Origin: Trissonchulus latispiculum
Taxonomy: Eukaryota; Nematoda; Enoplea; Enoplida; Ironidae
Reading direction: 5' to 3'
Length of the DNA: 64,000 nucleotides
Assembly (NCBI GenBank): GCA_030248195.1
Contig: JASAND010004371.1
Coordinates: forward strand, 19,589 to 83,588
Position numbers and translations under genes: made by a program. Under the pieces are notes generated by a model. It was not told the DNA's origin, did not search any database, and was given only the letters and a program-made list of their open reading frames with translations. Every line of letters begins with the position of its first letter. The first letter of the stretch is position 1. Shown here piece by piece: positions 27,322 through 40,186 of the stretch.

Positions 27322-29479
27322 CAGGGCTGCCGCGGTTCCTTTTTTCCTATTTTCCTTTTTTTCCTTTTTTCAGCAAAAATTCCATTTATTTCCTTTTTTC
27401 AATAATTTTCTGAAAATCCACAAAGATGTGCCTAAAATTTAGTCATACGGTGGTAATTTCCAAAAATTTTCCGATATTGTTCATTCAGAATATTCAGTTA
27501 TTCAGAATTCAGTATAATATATTAACATCCAATTCAGAATATTGTTTAACTTAATGTTTCAGTTTTATTATAGAATAGCCAGATCTACATATATTTTTGC
27601 TTAATATGACTTAATAGCATAACCTGCAGCCTGCAAGTACGAATTTAGAATTATAGAAATTGTTAGACTTATTTTTTGTTTGCTTACAGACAAAAGTTAA
27701 AAATTAATTTGTACTCTATAGAATGTTTATACATATATAATCTGGAGAAACATTAAACGTACGTATATATATTTATATATATTGTAATGTGTGTATAGAT
27801 TGCTGGAGAGCTTTTGATCAAAATGCACTATTTGGAGTATTTGCAGAATGCACTAAATACGTATGGCAAAATGCGTAGATGTCACAGTCACGTTTTCCAA
27901 AAAAATTCTATAAGTAAAGATTGCAGTTGAAGGCATTGGCGCACCCAACATAGGTGTGTTGGGGGGTGGGGGGGACCCACCAAAATGACAAATGACCCCC
28001 AACCCCAGATTTTTAGATTTTTGGCACCCCCCCAGATTTTTGGCCAAAAAGTGGCCAAAAATGGCATAAAATTGAAAATTTAGGAGGGGTCCCCCCACCC
28101 TCCGTCGGAACCCCCCCCCCCAGAGTTTTTGCCCAGCCACACCTATGGCACCCAGGGGAGGGGTTTTTGGGGGTTCTGAGGCCTCTCACCCCACACGGAA
28201 TTTTTGGAGAGAAGGCAAAAGGCGATCCATTTTCAAAGTATACAATAACAAATAAGAAAAGTTTTGTTCCTGTGTCGCCTCTATATCAAGTTTTAAAAAT
28301 TTGCGCCCCTGCAGATATGTTTATTTCTCTCAATTTTTAAAAATTTTCACGCTTGGCGGCATCACTCTTCTATCTAAATTGAAAAACTTTTCGCACCTGC
28401 AGAGCTGTTATATCTCAGTTTTTAAACATTTCTGAGCCTGCGCCACTTGTCTACTTCACGTTTTAGAAATTTTCGCGTATTTCTCTGTGAATTTTTAATT
28501 TTCATCTGCCGAATTTTTGCATCTCAATACTGTTTTAAACTTTTTGAGACTTACTATATACACTGATAAACTGCAAAACTAAGCGTTAGTATTTCAAATC
28601 TTTTTAAAGATTTAAGTTACAGATTATTCATAATTTCAAAAAAATTTAAGGACCTGACCTTGAGCTTAGAATTTCTACTTTAATCTATTTCCATTCGCAT
28701 ATTATAAATAGCTTTCTTATTTTTTATGTATATACATCTTATTTTTTATGTACAAAGTTAAACTTTATATATTAGAGAATCTGGAGAGCCTATTTCTTCA
28801 TTAAAAAGCGTTGAAGGTTCCATAACCGATTCAGTTTCTGAAGTGCGGTGCTTCCCAAATCTGGCTGTTTTCACCCGGTTCTAAGAAGCTTAGGATGAAC
28901 TATTATATGTTAGGTTGCATTGCTTTGCTTGTTTCTTTGCGTCAAAGTTTGATATTTAAAGCATATATAGATTCTCCACAACCTGTTTTTAAGGTGTTCT
29001 CAATTTAAACTGTAAAAATTCAAATCTTTACGAAGCTAGATAGTAATTATATATATAAGAACTTAGGTCAAGTGCAGATACAGGGTCGCCTTCCTGTTTG
29101 CGATTCGGGGGTCGGAAAAATTAAGATAAAAATACAAAAGGGGTACAAAACCAAAAAATGTCGCGTTATTGTTATAATATAGTTATTTTCTATTTCATAA
29201 TAACCTATTTACTGTGATCAAAAAGACGAAGCTTGAAACGGAGTTGGGAAATCCAAAATTTTCGCCAAATTTTAGCACATTTTACCTTCATTCTAATGTT
29301 TCAAACCTTGTGTGGCTGTTCAAAATGGAAAAATTTAATTTTTTGCTCAGTAGCGTTATTAATTTATCTCTTAAAATTCCTTTTATTTCGTAATTTTCGT
29401 CGGACAAATTCCTTTTTTTCGGGTGCAAAATTCCTTTTTATTTCGTTTTTTTTCTGAGAAAGGTCGCGCGGCAGCCCTG
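27322..29479. mobile_element. 2.16 kb element with hAT-like terminal inverted repeats
   Basis: The left end CAGGGCTGCCGCG is repeated inverted at the right end (CGCGGCAGCCCTG, ending 29479), each followed inward by T-rich ttcctttttt sequence. The CAGGG start is typical of hAT transposons. The 8-bp flanks (agcattat and atttattg) do not match, so either the ends are shifted or the duplication has decayed. The interior contains one G-tract repeat (27950-28200) and no transposase frame, so it is a non-autonomous or gutted copy. Confidence 0.55.
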
Positions 29480-29499
29480 ATTTATTGAAAAACTGCCCC

Positions 29500-30498
29500 C
29501 CTTGTTTAACTTGCGCTACGAAAAACTTAAGTAAAACATTTTTGTGAAATTTTAGAATTTACAAATTGTCATCACCTTTAAAATTTTAACTTATTAACGA
29601 AACTAGATATGACCAAATGTTCTACATAAACACATTTCCACAATTGAATTTAATTTACACATTTAATAACTGCATAACATAAAGTTTATTATTTGTACGG
29701 TTACCAAGATACAAAAACTTAAAAAAGGTTGTTTAAAGATATGTTCAATTCAAAATGCGACTTTCCAAAAACAAAAACTAAAACATTTAAACAATTTAAC
29801 TTGATAGAGTAGGAGATGCTGAATTGGTTATATTTAGTCCCATTAGTCAAAAACATGATTTTGTGATTCGGTCGTGACGGGGCCGTGTTTTATGTGGGGG
29901 CCGAGGCCGTGTTTTATGCTCCCGGGCCGGGGCCGGGGCCGTGTATTATGTATCGGGCCGGGGCCGGGGCTGTGTTTTATGCCCACCACAAAATTAGTTT
30001 TAACAATGGGAAGCAGCCAATTTCAATTTATAGATAAGCACAGCCTCCGGACACACAACTTTGACGTATGGTTACTCAAAAAACGAAAGACTTTCTCATA
30101 AACATAAAAAATTAGTTAAAGCGACATCAGGAAAAGTAGAAAAATGACCACAATTACTAATGACCACTAATGACTAACCAGTAGTCAGTTAATTGTTAAT
30201 TATGTAAAAGTAATTTATATCTTGTGTCAACCGCAGGCAATAAGTTGTAGAATTTTTCAATTTCTCTTGGGGGACTTCCTTGATAATATGATCCATTAGT
30301 TGAAAATAACGTATGAACGTAACTACCCCTAAGTTTGTATTTTCGTAAAACAGTTTTAAACAGCTAGATAATAAATATTTCAATCCTTTTTAAAATTGCT
30401 AATTCCAGATCTTCCCGTTAATTTGGAATGCTTAACCTTTAATTTAATGTCTAATTTTCCAGTTGTAATGCTAATTTAAAAAATTAAACGAATGTAAT
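29500..30498. repeat. Dispersed repeat copy 1 with gggccgtgttttatg array
   Basis: It contains an array of GGGCCG-rich units alternating with tgttttatg (29878-29985), then a 510-base segment (29986-30498) almost identical to 37418-37911. On the minus strand that segment includes LPAVDTRYKLLL, which recalls the LDPRYKL motif of hAT transposases, in a broken frame. The part left of the array (29511-29880) matches 36950-37380 only in inverted orientation. Confidence 0.6.
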
Positions 30499-30499
30499 C

Positions 30500-32295
30500 A
30501 ATGTAATTTGTATATACGACAACTGATAGAGTACTAATAGTCAGTACTTAAGGACGGAGCTCTGGCCAGCACAGCGAACTCCTGGCCGCAGCTTTGGAGA
30601 CGGAAACTCAGCAATTACTTCGATATGGGAATAGCTGTATTAAACATGTATAGGAGAACTGAACCAGTGCTGACAGTCAGTACTTACACGAAGTAGCTAT
30701 GGGAGTTGACAAATGTGTTATTAGAACTGTTAACTTTTCAGGGAGGTTAATCAGACATGATTGCTGCATACAACATTTGGGATATATATTAAAGTACTAA
30801 ATATAATATACAAATATACCCGGAAGCGGTACGAACAGTCCTGTTTCCAGCGCTAGGAACCCCCGGAACCGGCCATTGCTTTGGCGGCGGAAACTCAGCA
30901 ATCAATTCAATTCCAGGAGGGGCACTAGATAGCCTAAAATGCAAAGAACACACATATTATAAAAGTTTGTAGTTATTAAATTAGTATAGGACAACTGGTA
31001 CAATACTAATAGGCAGGACTTAAATGAAGTAGCTATGGGAGTTGACAAATGTGTTATTAGAACTGGTAACTTTTCAGGGAGGTTAACCAGACACGATTAC
31101 AAAGTTCCTGTATACAACATTTGGGATATAAGTTAAAGTACTAAATATAATATACAAACAGACATGTGCAGGAGGGCAAGTTCTGGGGGGTGAAGGGCGG
31201 CCGAAGGCCGCCGAAAAACCGGATTTTTCCGGTTTTTTACCGGAAAAATCCGGATTCTGGGGGGGGGGTGAGGGACCCCTCTGGGGGGGTGAGCTCAGGT
31301 CTGGGGGGGGGGTGAAACCCCCCCCCCCCAGCACACGTATGTATACAAAAATACCCGGAAGCGGTACGAACAGTCCTGTTTCCAGCGCAACGAACGAACC
31401 CCCGGAACCGGCCATTGCTTTGGCGGCGGAAAGTCAGCAATCAGTTCAATTTCAGGAGGGGCACTGGATAGCCTAAAATACCAAGAATACACAAATTATA
31501 AAAGTTTGTAGTTATTAAATTTGTATATGACAACTGATAAAGTACTAATAGTCAGTACTTAAGGACGGAGCTCTGGCCAGCACAGCGAACTCCTGCCGCA
31601 GCTTTGGCGGTGAAAAGTCAGCAATCAATTCAATTCCAGGAGGGGCACTAGATAGCCTAAAATGCAAACAACACACATATTATAAAAGTTTGCAGTTATT
31701 AAATTAGTAGGGGACAACTGGTACAATACTAATAGGCAGGACTTAAATGAAGTAGCTATGGGAGTTGACAAATGTTTTATTAGAACTGGTAACTTTTCAG
31801 GGAGGTTAATCAGACACGATTACAAAGTTCCTGTATACAACATTTGGGATATAAGTTAAAGTACTAAATATAATATACAAATAGACCCGGAAGCGGTACG
31901 AACAGTCGTGTTTTCAGCGCAACGAACGAACCCCCGGAACAGGCCATTGCTTTGGCGGCGGAAACTCAACAATCAGTTCAATTTCAGGAGGGGCACTGGA
32001 TAGCCTAAAATGCCAAGAATACACACATTATAAAATTTTTTAGATATAAAATTGGTATATAGACAACTGTATCTGTACTTAGTCAGAACGTAAAAGAAGT
32101 AGCCACGGGAGTTGACAAATGCTATTGTCGGAATTGGTTACTTTTCAGGTAGATAAATCGTTGATGATTATAAATTCTGCGGCACAAAACACTTGCAATA
32201 GAAATTGAAGTAGTAAATATAATATACGGATATCCCCTAAAGTGGTAACAGAGCTGTATCCATCGCTACAATTACCAGGAACCGGGCCATAGCAT
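30500..32295. repeat. Complex tandem array, ~530-base period
   Basis: The landmark ccggaagcggtacgaacagt recurs at about 30820, 31352 and 31889, with a degraded fourth at about 32237. A second landmark, tagctatgggagttgacaaa, is at 30691, 31030, 31751 and (degraded) 32097, and ggacggagctctggccagca at 30555 and 31565. Units are thus 530-540 bases with partial internal units. Sequence identity between units is about 90% by eye. No frame is conserved, so this is satellite-like. Confidence 0.75.
31162..31346. mobile_element. Short G-tract insert within the tandem array
   Basis: One array unit is interrupted by ~185 bases starting acatgtgcaggagg and ending agcacacgtatgt (imperfect inverted ends). 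It contains a strong hairpin (CCGGATTTTTCCGG with its complement, 31218-31255) and five G-runs. The other units lack it, so it is a younger insertion. Confidence 0.55.
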
Positions 32296-32299
32296 TATA

Positions 32300-35200
32300 C
32301 ATCATAATATCAAAAATAATTCGTCATAACGTACGGCTTGATATTCCATTAGTACTTGACAGGAAAGTTATGGTAAAGCAACACAATTGATCCTTAAAAT
32401 TACTTGACCGTAGCAGCTAATGACAAAAGCGATGACACTAGAACAGAAATTCTTGTTTGACAGAAGCTACATAATATTGCGATTTCATCCGTCGTGAAGC
32501 CGTGGTTGTTACTGTTCCCAAGCAATAACTAATAATTTCGAATGGGTTGATGCAGATAGATGTATTAATTTATTTGTTTTCAAAGTTCGTACGAATTTTG
32601 CATGTATATCTATTGCAAACTTGAAAATTTTCCGTTTATAAACATTTTACTTTGATAAGTGGTAACTAGGGCTTAATGAAAACATTAGTGTCATCGAACA
32701 AGTTGAAAATTTGCATTTATGGAGGTCAGGGGAGGAACGGGAGGACTGAGAAAGCAAATTAAGTCTACTGACTATCACCTTCTCGTTGACCTAGTGTACA
32801 TTATACCTTGAGCTTACAACTTTAGCGTACACCGAGCGAACGACAAAGTAATTCTAAACAGACTTCACATTTGTGTTCTACCCCACTACTGAAAATACCT
32901 AGAAGCTAGTGTTCTACTAAATAGGCAACAAGAAATTAGTGGTTTGTTTTTGGTCGGCCCAAAGTTCAATTTTTATTTTAAAAGGTTAATGTTGTTTCCC
33001 AGATTAAAAATTCTTCAATTTTTAGTATGCTATCCTCCTGCACGAATCCTTACTGACTGTAAAACTGGTTAAGAACAAAGTTATGGCTCGTCGGGGGGGG
33101 GGCTTGCACGCAAGAGTAAGAAATAGCAAACACAGGAAGCTACTTCACACCTGATTATGTGTAAAAAAACAAGTTAGGATAGTCTCACAACCACAGCTAG
33201 TCACAGTTATGATCAGTCTGAGATAAGGTAGTTTAACTTCTGTAAGTAACGTTGTTGCTTATTTATCAGAACCATAATTAACTGTTGAAATACCCATGAA
33301 ACGCTAAGTAGGGAAGGTAAAGGTGCAACATAAGTGACTCATACTATAACTTAGTTTACGTTTGCGGCTCCTACAACTACGAGAGACGGACTAATAGCAG
33401 AAGCAATAGCAGTACACAAAGAGTGTCTACCGTACCCCCCTTTTCATTGGATTCTAGTTTTCTGCTTAGACCGGTTTAAACCAGTTTTAAGGAATACATT
33501 AGGAATATGATACGGAGGAGAAAAGTGCAAATGAGATTGTTATTCGACGCGCTAGCCGCATGAAATTAGGCGTTTTTCACTTTTCACTTTTCAAGGATTC
33601 CGAAAGGTAGACGGTAAATGCTTTGAAGTTAGTCTGGATTAAAATTTTTGCAAACGCCAGTTTTGATTTGCATTTAGTGAACACTGGTGTGCTCCAGGTG
33701 AGACAGGTTAGGACTAATGTTATTTTTAGGGCGTGTATGCAGAAGGGTCGAATAGCCTGCTAGGATGGTCTGTGGTGCAGTATTAGTTTACTGAATACGG
33801 CGACAGGAGCTAGGTGGAAAATGATTGATGTTAGTTTTCCCAGTATATAGAGTGACAGCGAAATAACAATTTTATTATTCTTATAATAATAGGAGCCGAC
33901 TAATGGTATGTGTGCAATCCCTAGTGCACTAGTAGTTGTAGTGGTAACAACTTCTTAATGACTTATTTTAGGTTTTGTAGCGTTTACTTTACGCAACAGT
34001 ATCATATAGATCAGAGGGTCTTTGCTTCAGTGCTGCTACGGTTGACCTAAGCGTAGAAAATTGTAAAGACGCGAAGAAGGAGAGAAAAATACAGAAAATA
34101 TATAAATGTAATTTTTATTATGGAGGGATAGGTATTTATGTGCGTTTTCGACTCCTCTCTATTTGTGAAAAAACAACTGAGATATAATTAATAAAAAACA
34201 TTGCTTTACTTACTGATACAAAGAACAGGGAAAATAGTTGTTAGTTTAATTATAATGCAAATCTCGAAACGAGGTTACAGAGCCATTAACAATTTTGTAG
34301 TTCCTATTATAGTGAGCTTCACAGCCCAAAGGTGAGATGAATGTCTGTAGATACGCCTATTGCTGCACACTTTCCTCGTTTTCAGAGTAAACCTATTATT
34401 AGCAATCATTGTATTTTTTCTGTGTGAATAATCCGGTTTATTTTTCTCAAATAAACAGGCTGAGAATGCGCCAGTAAAATGGCGGGACAGTGTGATCTGG
34501 CGGGGCGTCAAGCGGGAGTACAGGGGCAGTTCTGACAGTTTCTCGTACCAGTCTTGCACAACGCTAACATTTTACGTGGTGATTCATCGTACACTTGCTG
34601 CTGTTTATAAACAAAACGAACGAGGTTTTCAAACAAAATTAATTGTGTATCTGTTTGTGTGCTCAAAAGCACAGACTTACTGATGTCTTACCTACTAATA
34701 TGTTTAAAAAGTTTGTGGGTCTATACAGTTTATTGACGAAGTTATAAATATATAAGTAGTTATAAGAAAATTATATGAAAATGTGCAATTGTTAGTTGCT
34801 AACAACAATAAAATAGTTTTTTGAGATTTTACTGAAAAGTAGCACTAGTTGGGGGCGTTGAGCATTAATAAAAATTCAGCATTAGGGATCACCTTTACAA
34901 CAGGAACAAACCGTTACAAATTCCTGATCAGTGGTCAGCGCAATCAAGAACCAATTATAATTTGGGTAAAGCAATATTTTTCTTCGTGTTGTCTACAAAT
35001 TGTAAAGTTAATAGCATTAATGTCATAAAATGTTTTTAAAACCTTTAATATTTTTATGGTTTTTTATTCTACTTGTTTAACTGTGTACACATTTAAATTG
35101 TAAAGGCTATTTAACAAGAAATCTGTAGTATGGAGTGGACTGGAGGGTAAGGATCAACAGATCCTGAATTAGTACCTGCCGACTACACAGAGTTGGACGC

Positions 35201-35725
35201 GGTCGCGGGTACCCGCGGGTCGCGGTCGTGCTCAAATTTTTTTACCGCAATGACAGCAAATTTCCATCAAATCTTCGCAATTTGGGCCAATTAGTAGCAA
35301 AAATTTTCAAATTTCCCAAAATATTTTACGTATTTCCATTGCCATAAGTGGTCCTCTGGACGAATCTTCAGGTTTATATTTATTCTTCATTTTGATTTAC
35401 TACGTTAAATGCTTTGCCTGTCGGGTGGACAAGCTGTAGAAACTGTCAGTCCTTACGGTAGTCCTTACCGAAATTTATTCAAACTTGTTTATTTCTAATT
35501 CTGTCTAATTTGATTTTAGAAAATTTCTTAACTTTGCGGGATCAGCAAAACTAGTCACCCTACACCTACAAACTTGAAGTCAGTCGAATGCTCTTACCAA
35601 TACCTACAACTTTGTTGTTTCGAATATTCTTTGACTCCTTACGATTTACTCCTAGTACACTGTCCTGCTGTTTGCGTATATGTCAGGCAGCTTCTGTATG
35701 TAACAGCAATATGATGTTTATGTTG
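32300..35725. other. Gene-poor region
   Basis: 3.4 kb of AT-rich sequence without a recognisable gene, long repeat or microsatellite. A minus-strand frame at 34275-34559 (94 codons, WYEKLSELPLYSRLTPRQ) is protein-like at its start but has no ATG or splice context. A short ggtcgcgggtacccgcgggtcg palindromic GC patch lies at about 35200-35222. Confidence 0.4.
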
Positions 35726-35728
35726 CAG

Positions 35729-38399
35729 GAATAATTAACTTCACTATGTTTCGCAAGGATTGTTGGTTACCACAGTTAGAGTTACTTATATTAGATGTAA
35801 TGGTTATCTGTTTTCCGAGATGTCTGTATGGATGTGGCCGGACGGTGCGCCGTTTGCCATAAGAATTGTATTGGCCACTGTCTTGCTTGCAAACATCAAG
35901 CATTTATGTATATTTCCTGACATGTGGGATAAAGCTACGTAAATAACATATGTAAAAGTTAACCATAATGCGTTATTAGGCAAAATGTTTTCTACCTTCA
36001 ACGTCAGTACTGTATCAGTTATCCTAACGTAGACGTAGATGAAGGTTTTACGACTAAAACATTTTAAATTTATATATAATTACTTAACTTTATGTGCCGC
36101 TGCCGATTTTGAATGGGACTGCTGGCTTTCGTTTCTGGTTAGTTTCGCGCAAAAGCAGATTTTCAAACTGCAACAATTTAAAGAGTAACCTTGAAAATTA
36201 CAGAATTTAGCAATCTTTAATTCTAAAAGAAAAGTTGGTTATAACATTAAACGTCCGTCTGTTTGGTTTAGTTTGTACCCCTAAAACCATATCTGTGCTA
36301 GTATGAAAACAGTTAATGATACTATCTGCGTTTTTTCAGGTACTGTTTCTTTGAAATGTCAGAAGGGCTCTTTGTTGGACGTGTACAAACTGTATATAGA
36401 TGTTTTTCTCTCAATACCTTTGTTCGAATTAATGGGCAGTGGAAAGACGTCGCTCAGAGATTTTGCGTGAAAAGAGGATATGTGCCATACATTGAAGTAA
36501 GTGTAAATGTATGCTGATCCTCAGTTATTAATCGGCAATTTAATTTATTGTTAGAAGCGATGCTATTTTGGTAGCTGCCCCCTTCCCAAGCAAATCAGAA
36601 AATTCTGTAGACAAGATTAATGGCTCTGTGCTCCCCTTCACAAAAGAAACATAAAATTTAAGTATTTCTTTCACAAAATTTTAAACTTTATTCAAAGTCA
36701 CGACTACGTATCCGCATCGTTAACTTATGAAATGGTACCTTTCCAATAATGAATAGCTACGTTCTGTGCTCATAGTGCACCTGTACAGAAACGGCGGCAA
36801 ATCATCCGCTAAATAGCAAACTGCGCTTTCATTACAGCATTTCTCAAGTGTAAGAAATGTGTCTTGCGATTTGTGAATAAGTTTAAAACCATAAATCATG
36901 TACTGTAAAATGTCAATCAATCTATTCAATTGAGATTGCAAAATGTGCATAAAACACGGCCCCGGTCCCGGCCCGATACATAAAACACGACACCGGCTCC
37001 TGCCTCGGCCCCGGCCCGGGAGCATAAAACACGGCCCCGGCCCCACATAAAACACGCCCCCATTACGGCCCCGTGCATAAAACACGGCCCCGTCACGGCC
37101 GAATCACAAAATCATGTTTTTGACTAATGGGACTAAACATAACCAATTCAGCATCTCCTAATCTATCAAATTAAATTGTTTAAATGTTCAGTCTTTGAGT
37201 TTGAAAAATCGAATTTTAAATTGAAAATTATATCTTTGAAGCATCTTTTTTTAACTTTTTGTATCTTGGTAAACCTACAAATAACTAACTGTATGTAATG
37301 CAGTTATTAAATGTGTAAATTAAATTAAATTAAATTGTGTAAATGTGTTTATGTGTAAATTTATTTTTAAGTCTATCTTGCGCTACGAAAAACTGGGGCT
37401 GTGTTTTTATGCACACCACAAAATTAGTTTTAACAATGGGAAGCAGCCAATTTCAATTTATAGATAAGCACAGCCTCCGGACACACAACTTTGACGTATG
37501 GTTACTCAAAAAACGAAAGACTCTCATAAACATAAAAAATTAGTTAAAGCGACATCAGGAAAAGTAGAAAAATGACCACTAATGACTAACCAGTAGTCAG
37601 TTAATTGTTAATTATGTAAAAGTAATTTATATCTTGTGTCAACCGCAGGCAATAAGTTGTAGAATTTTTCAATTTCTTTTGTGGGACTTCCTTGATAATA
37701 TGATCCATTAGTTGAAAATAACGTATGAACGTAACTACCCCTAAGTTTGTATTTTCGTAAAACAATTTTAAACAGCTAGATAATAAATATTTCAATCCTT
37801 TTTAAAATTGCTAATTCCAGATCTTCCCGTTAATTTGGAATGCTTAACCTTTAATTTAATGTCTAATTTTCCAGTTGTAATGCTAATTTAAAAAATTAAA
37901 CGAATGTAATCTATGTGACGCAGTTTTCCTTTAACGTTTCTGTAGAAATAGCTCCAACAGAAGTCGGGGTAAATTGCTTAACTAGGGCGGAGCATCAAAT
38001 TGTTATGTGATTTCTTGGCCCAATCATATCCAACATATCCTACACATACGTAACTAATGTGTAAACGCTCCTGCATATATGCACGTTTTACACATAGTTT
38101 ACAATATTGCCGGAACAGTCAGCCTTAAGAGAGAGGACCATTTATGTTTTCGTTACCGTAAAAGCAAATTTGCGTTTTCGTTGACGAAATTTGCAATTAC
38201 TTTAAATTTTTGTTTTCGACACGACATATGTGCCTAGAATGTCATTGGTCCTGTTCAAATGAATTTTATTTTAACAAGTTATATTTATTCATTATCAGTT
38301 TTATCAATCTGCTGTCTTTGTTTTTATTTGTAGGAGCAGTTCTGTCGTGGATTTCCTAAGCCTTACCACAATCGGATTCCAGACTTCCAGATTCTTTGA
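35729..38399 (+). CDS. Gene A: unrecognised spliced gene, last three exons
   Basis: Three exons join in phase. Exon A ends at 35938 (donor acgtaaat) and reads NGYLFSEMSVWMWPDGAPF to CIFPDMWDKA; its 5' limit is uncertain (about 35729-35780). Exon B is 36340-36496 (acceptor gttttttcag, donor gtaagt), with MSEGLFVGRVQTVYRCFS and NGQWKDVAQRFCVKRG. Exon C is 38334-38399, 21 codons and TGA. Every junction keeps frame, and exon C is preserved as protein in the duplicate at 17668. Intron B-C (1.8 kb) holds the 36.95-37.91 kb repeat. I recognise no domain. The 5' end is not found. The product has two hydrophobic stretches and might be membrane-associated. Confidence 0.45.
36950..37911. repeat. Dispersed repeat copy 2, partly inverted relative to copy 1
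   Basis: 36955-37100 carries the array cataaaacacggccccgg, the reverse complement of the array at 29.88 kb. 37100-37380 is the inverse of 29517-29865. 37391-37911 is in the same orientation as 29967-30498 and about 97% identical. The Gly/Pro/Arg-rich frames over the array are artefacts. It lies in intron B-C of gene A. Confidence 0.65.
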
Positions 38400-39647
38400 A
38401 ATGCCACGGCAGCGTTGACATATTCAAGATTTTCCTTGACAATATTCTCACTGCGGGCAAAACTCTGAAATCGAGAGTTGAAAATGCCGTAGTGCTGCAA
38501 AGCTTTGCTAAATCCGTGAATAGTGTAGATATTGTAAATTGGAATTCGCTTTTATACTAAACGGTACTTTACAGGGCTTGTACCAGTACCAGTTTATATG
38601 CTGCTACTGAGAGATAGTGGGTTCGCTGTCTTTCCACTACCCCCAGTGCTAATAATTTCTTAATTTGGCCAATCGAGCTGAAAGTTTGAGTGTAATGAAT
38701 GTATAAGAATGTTTTGGCCAACGCTGAGCTCAAATATCTCAAAATCCTTCGACTTCGCGAAATTGACAGTTGTGTGATCAGTAGGAGCGTTTCTCTTTTA
38801 TCGCAGCAAATTAAAGAAAATTTTTTTGCAGTAATGAGGGTAAGGTTCCCATACAAAAGATCACTTTTATAGCTCTGCATGTGGCATTTTTCAACCTGCG
38901 TACTCATAAACATGTTGTCTGTTATAGTGGTCTTTACTTGAATGAGCATACAATAGGCCTGCTTTAATTTTAGAAATTTTGCATCAACAAGAAGAATGGG
39001 AATGAATTTAGAAAGTGGGCTCTTCGGCAGTCTCCTTTGGAATCGGAGGACGGCGAGAGGCCATCGGTCAGCAGCGGAGGTACAAACATCGTCCGTAGGA
39101 AGTATAAACGTTATACAGACCCCAAACTGTTGGCACGAAATTTAGTAGTGTTTACAGCTGAAAAAACAAAGGTCGCGAATTTAACAGGAGGAGATCCAAG
39201 CGAATCCCGAATTAAGTTATCCGATTTGGCTTTGGAAAGAGACACGGAAAGACACAAATAACTGATTGCGGAAATCGAAGAAGATATGGACGAATTGAAA
39301 GAGACCTGTTCCAGAGTGACCAGTATTGAGCGTTCTCTCCAACTCTAGAGGAAGAAGAACCAGGTATGCAGGCATATGTACATGCAAATAGTATTTATGT
39401 GGCGTTAATTATACGGGGTTCGTTTTTCGTTATCGCAGTATACACACCCGCCGCGTCGCGAGTGCCCGCCTTCACATTGAACGGAGTCAAACTGCACTCC
39501 TTCTTGGTTTTTCACGGAGTGACTCCTATCTTAGCTAGTCCTTAGGACAGTCACAGTCATTTCAGGGTATATAGTGGTCAAAAAATCGTTCAAATTTTGA
39601 CTCACCACAATTTTTCTTTTTGAGTTCTCCCGGATCAGTAGTTGTCA
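38232..39647. repeat. Segmental duplication, copy 2 (5' part)
   Basis: Colinear counterpart of 17563-19105; see there. Here gene A has its upstream exons in place, so this copy is more likely the ancestral position for that gene. Confidence 0.75.
38834..39360 (+). pseudogene. Gene B 5' exons, copy 2 (one stop codon)
   Basis: Exon 1 is ATG AGG at 38834-38839 (donor gtaagg); exon 2 starts at 38974 after ttttaattttag. The joined frame reads KFCINKKNGNEFRKWALRQS, a Ser/Gly-rich linker, then RRKYKRYTDPKLLARNLVVF, TAEKTKVANLTGGDPSES and a charged helix DLALERDTERHK, where a TAA (39259) stops it. The same frame continues LIAEIEEDMDELKETCSRV to 39347. Copy 1 has Arg at the stop position, so TAA is a recent CGA-to-TAA-type loss. 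A weak BEN-domain resemblance is noted only as a lead. Confidence 0.5.
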
Positions 39648-40110
39648 ATGTCCAGCATCTGAGAATATGACGGCCGAGGAATTTGTTGCGTATTCGAGGC
39701 CGAAGTTTGGGGCTGGGAAGAACCCCCCGCCTGGGTCCACAACTGACCGGGACTTGAGCCATACAACAGGGAATATTTTGATTTCGCCCAGAATTTTCCC
39801 CCCAAGTTTGCAAGGGAATCGTAGTGGGGATATAGGGGATCCCCCAATTTCGATATGGCGCTCCCCCCCCCCGAGTTCCAGGTGGAACCCCGTCTTGGAG
39901 GGGCGGGTCAGTATATTCCCCAAGTTCACGCGGGTCCCCCCGATCCATAACTGGGGCCTGCTCACAACACCTCTGTCGCAAAACTAAATCGTTATACTCG
40001 TCCGGATAATCTAAATTTTGTAAAAATTCAAAAAGCCGTTGAATATCTTGCAGTCGATCTTCTAAAGCACGAAAAAATTTAGGGTCAAGACCGTCACACT
40101 CCTCCAACAT
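39645..40110 (-). CDS. Hypothetical protein, N-terminal part convincing
   Basis: ATG 40110 opens a frame whose first ~58 codons are clearly protein-like and acidic (MLEECDGLDPKFFRALEDRL, FEFLQNLDYPDEYNDLVLRQ, then CCEQAP). From about residue 60 it enters a Gly/Pro-rich stretch over a G-tract repeat (39680-39940) and runs on into the duplicated block, so the true end is uncertain. No family recognised. It sits in the ~1.7 kb insertion that separates the two halves of duplication copy 2. Confidence 0.35.
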
Positions 40111-40186
40111 CTACCACATGACACGGTCGCCACATGTGAAGTTTGACTCTACTGATCTTAGTAAAATGCTGTTGCCTGACTTTTAC

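Noticed and set aside
31083..31492. Three overlapping Gly/Pro-rich minus-strand ORFs
   Set aside because: They lie over the G-tract insert and tandem array units; repeats, not genes.
29874..37085. Gly/Pro/Arg-rich ORFs over the GGGCCG arrays
   Set aside because: They arise from the repeat units and are not conserved between the two copies.
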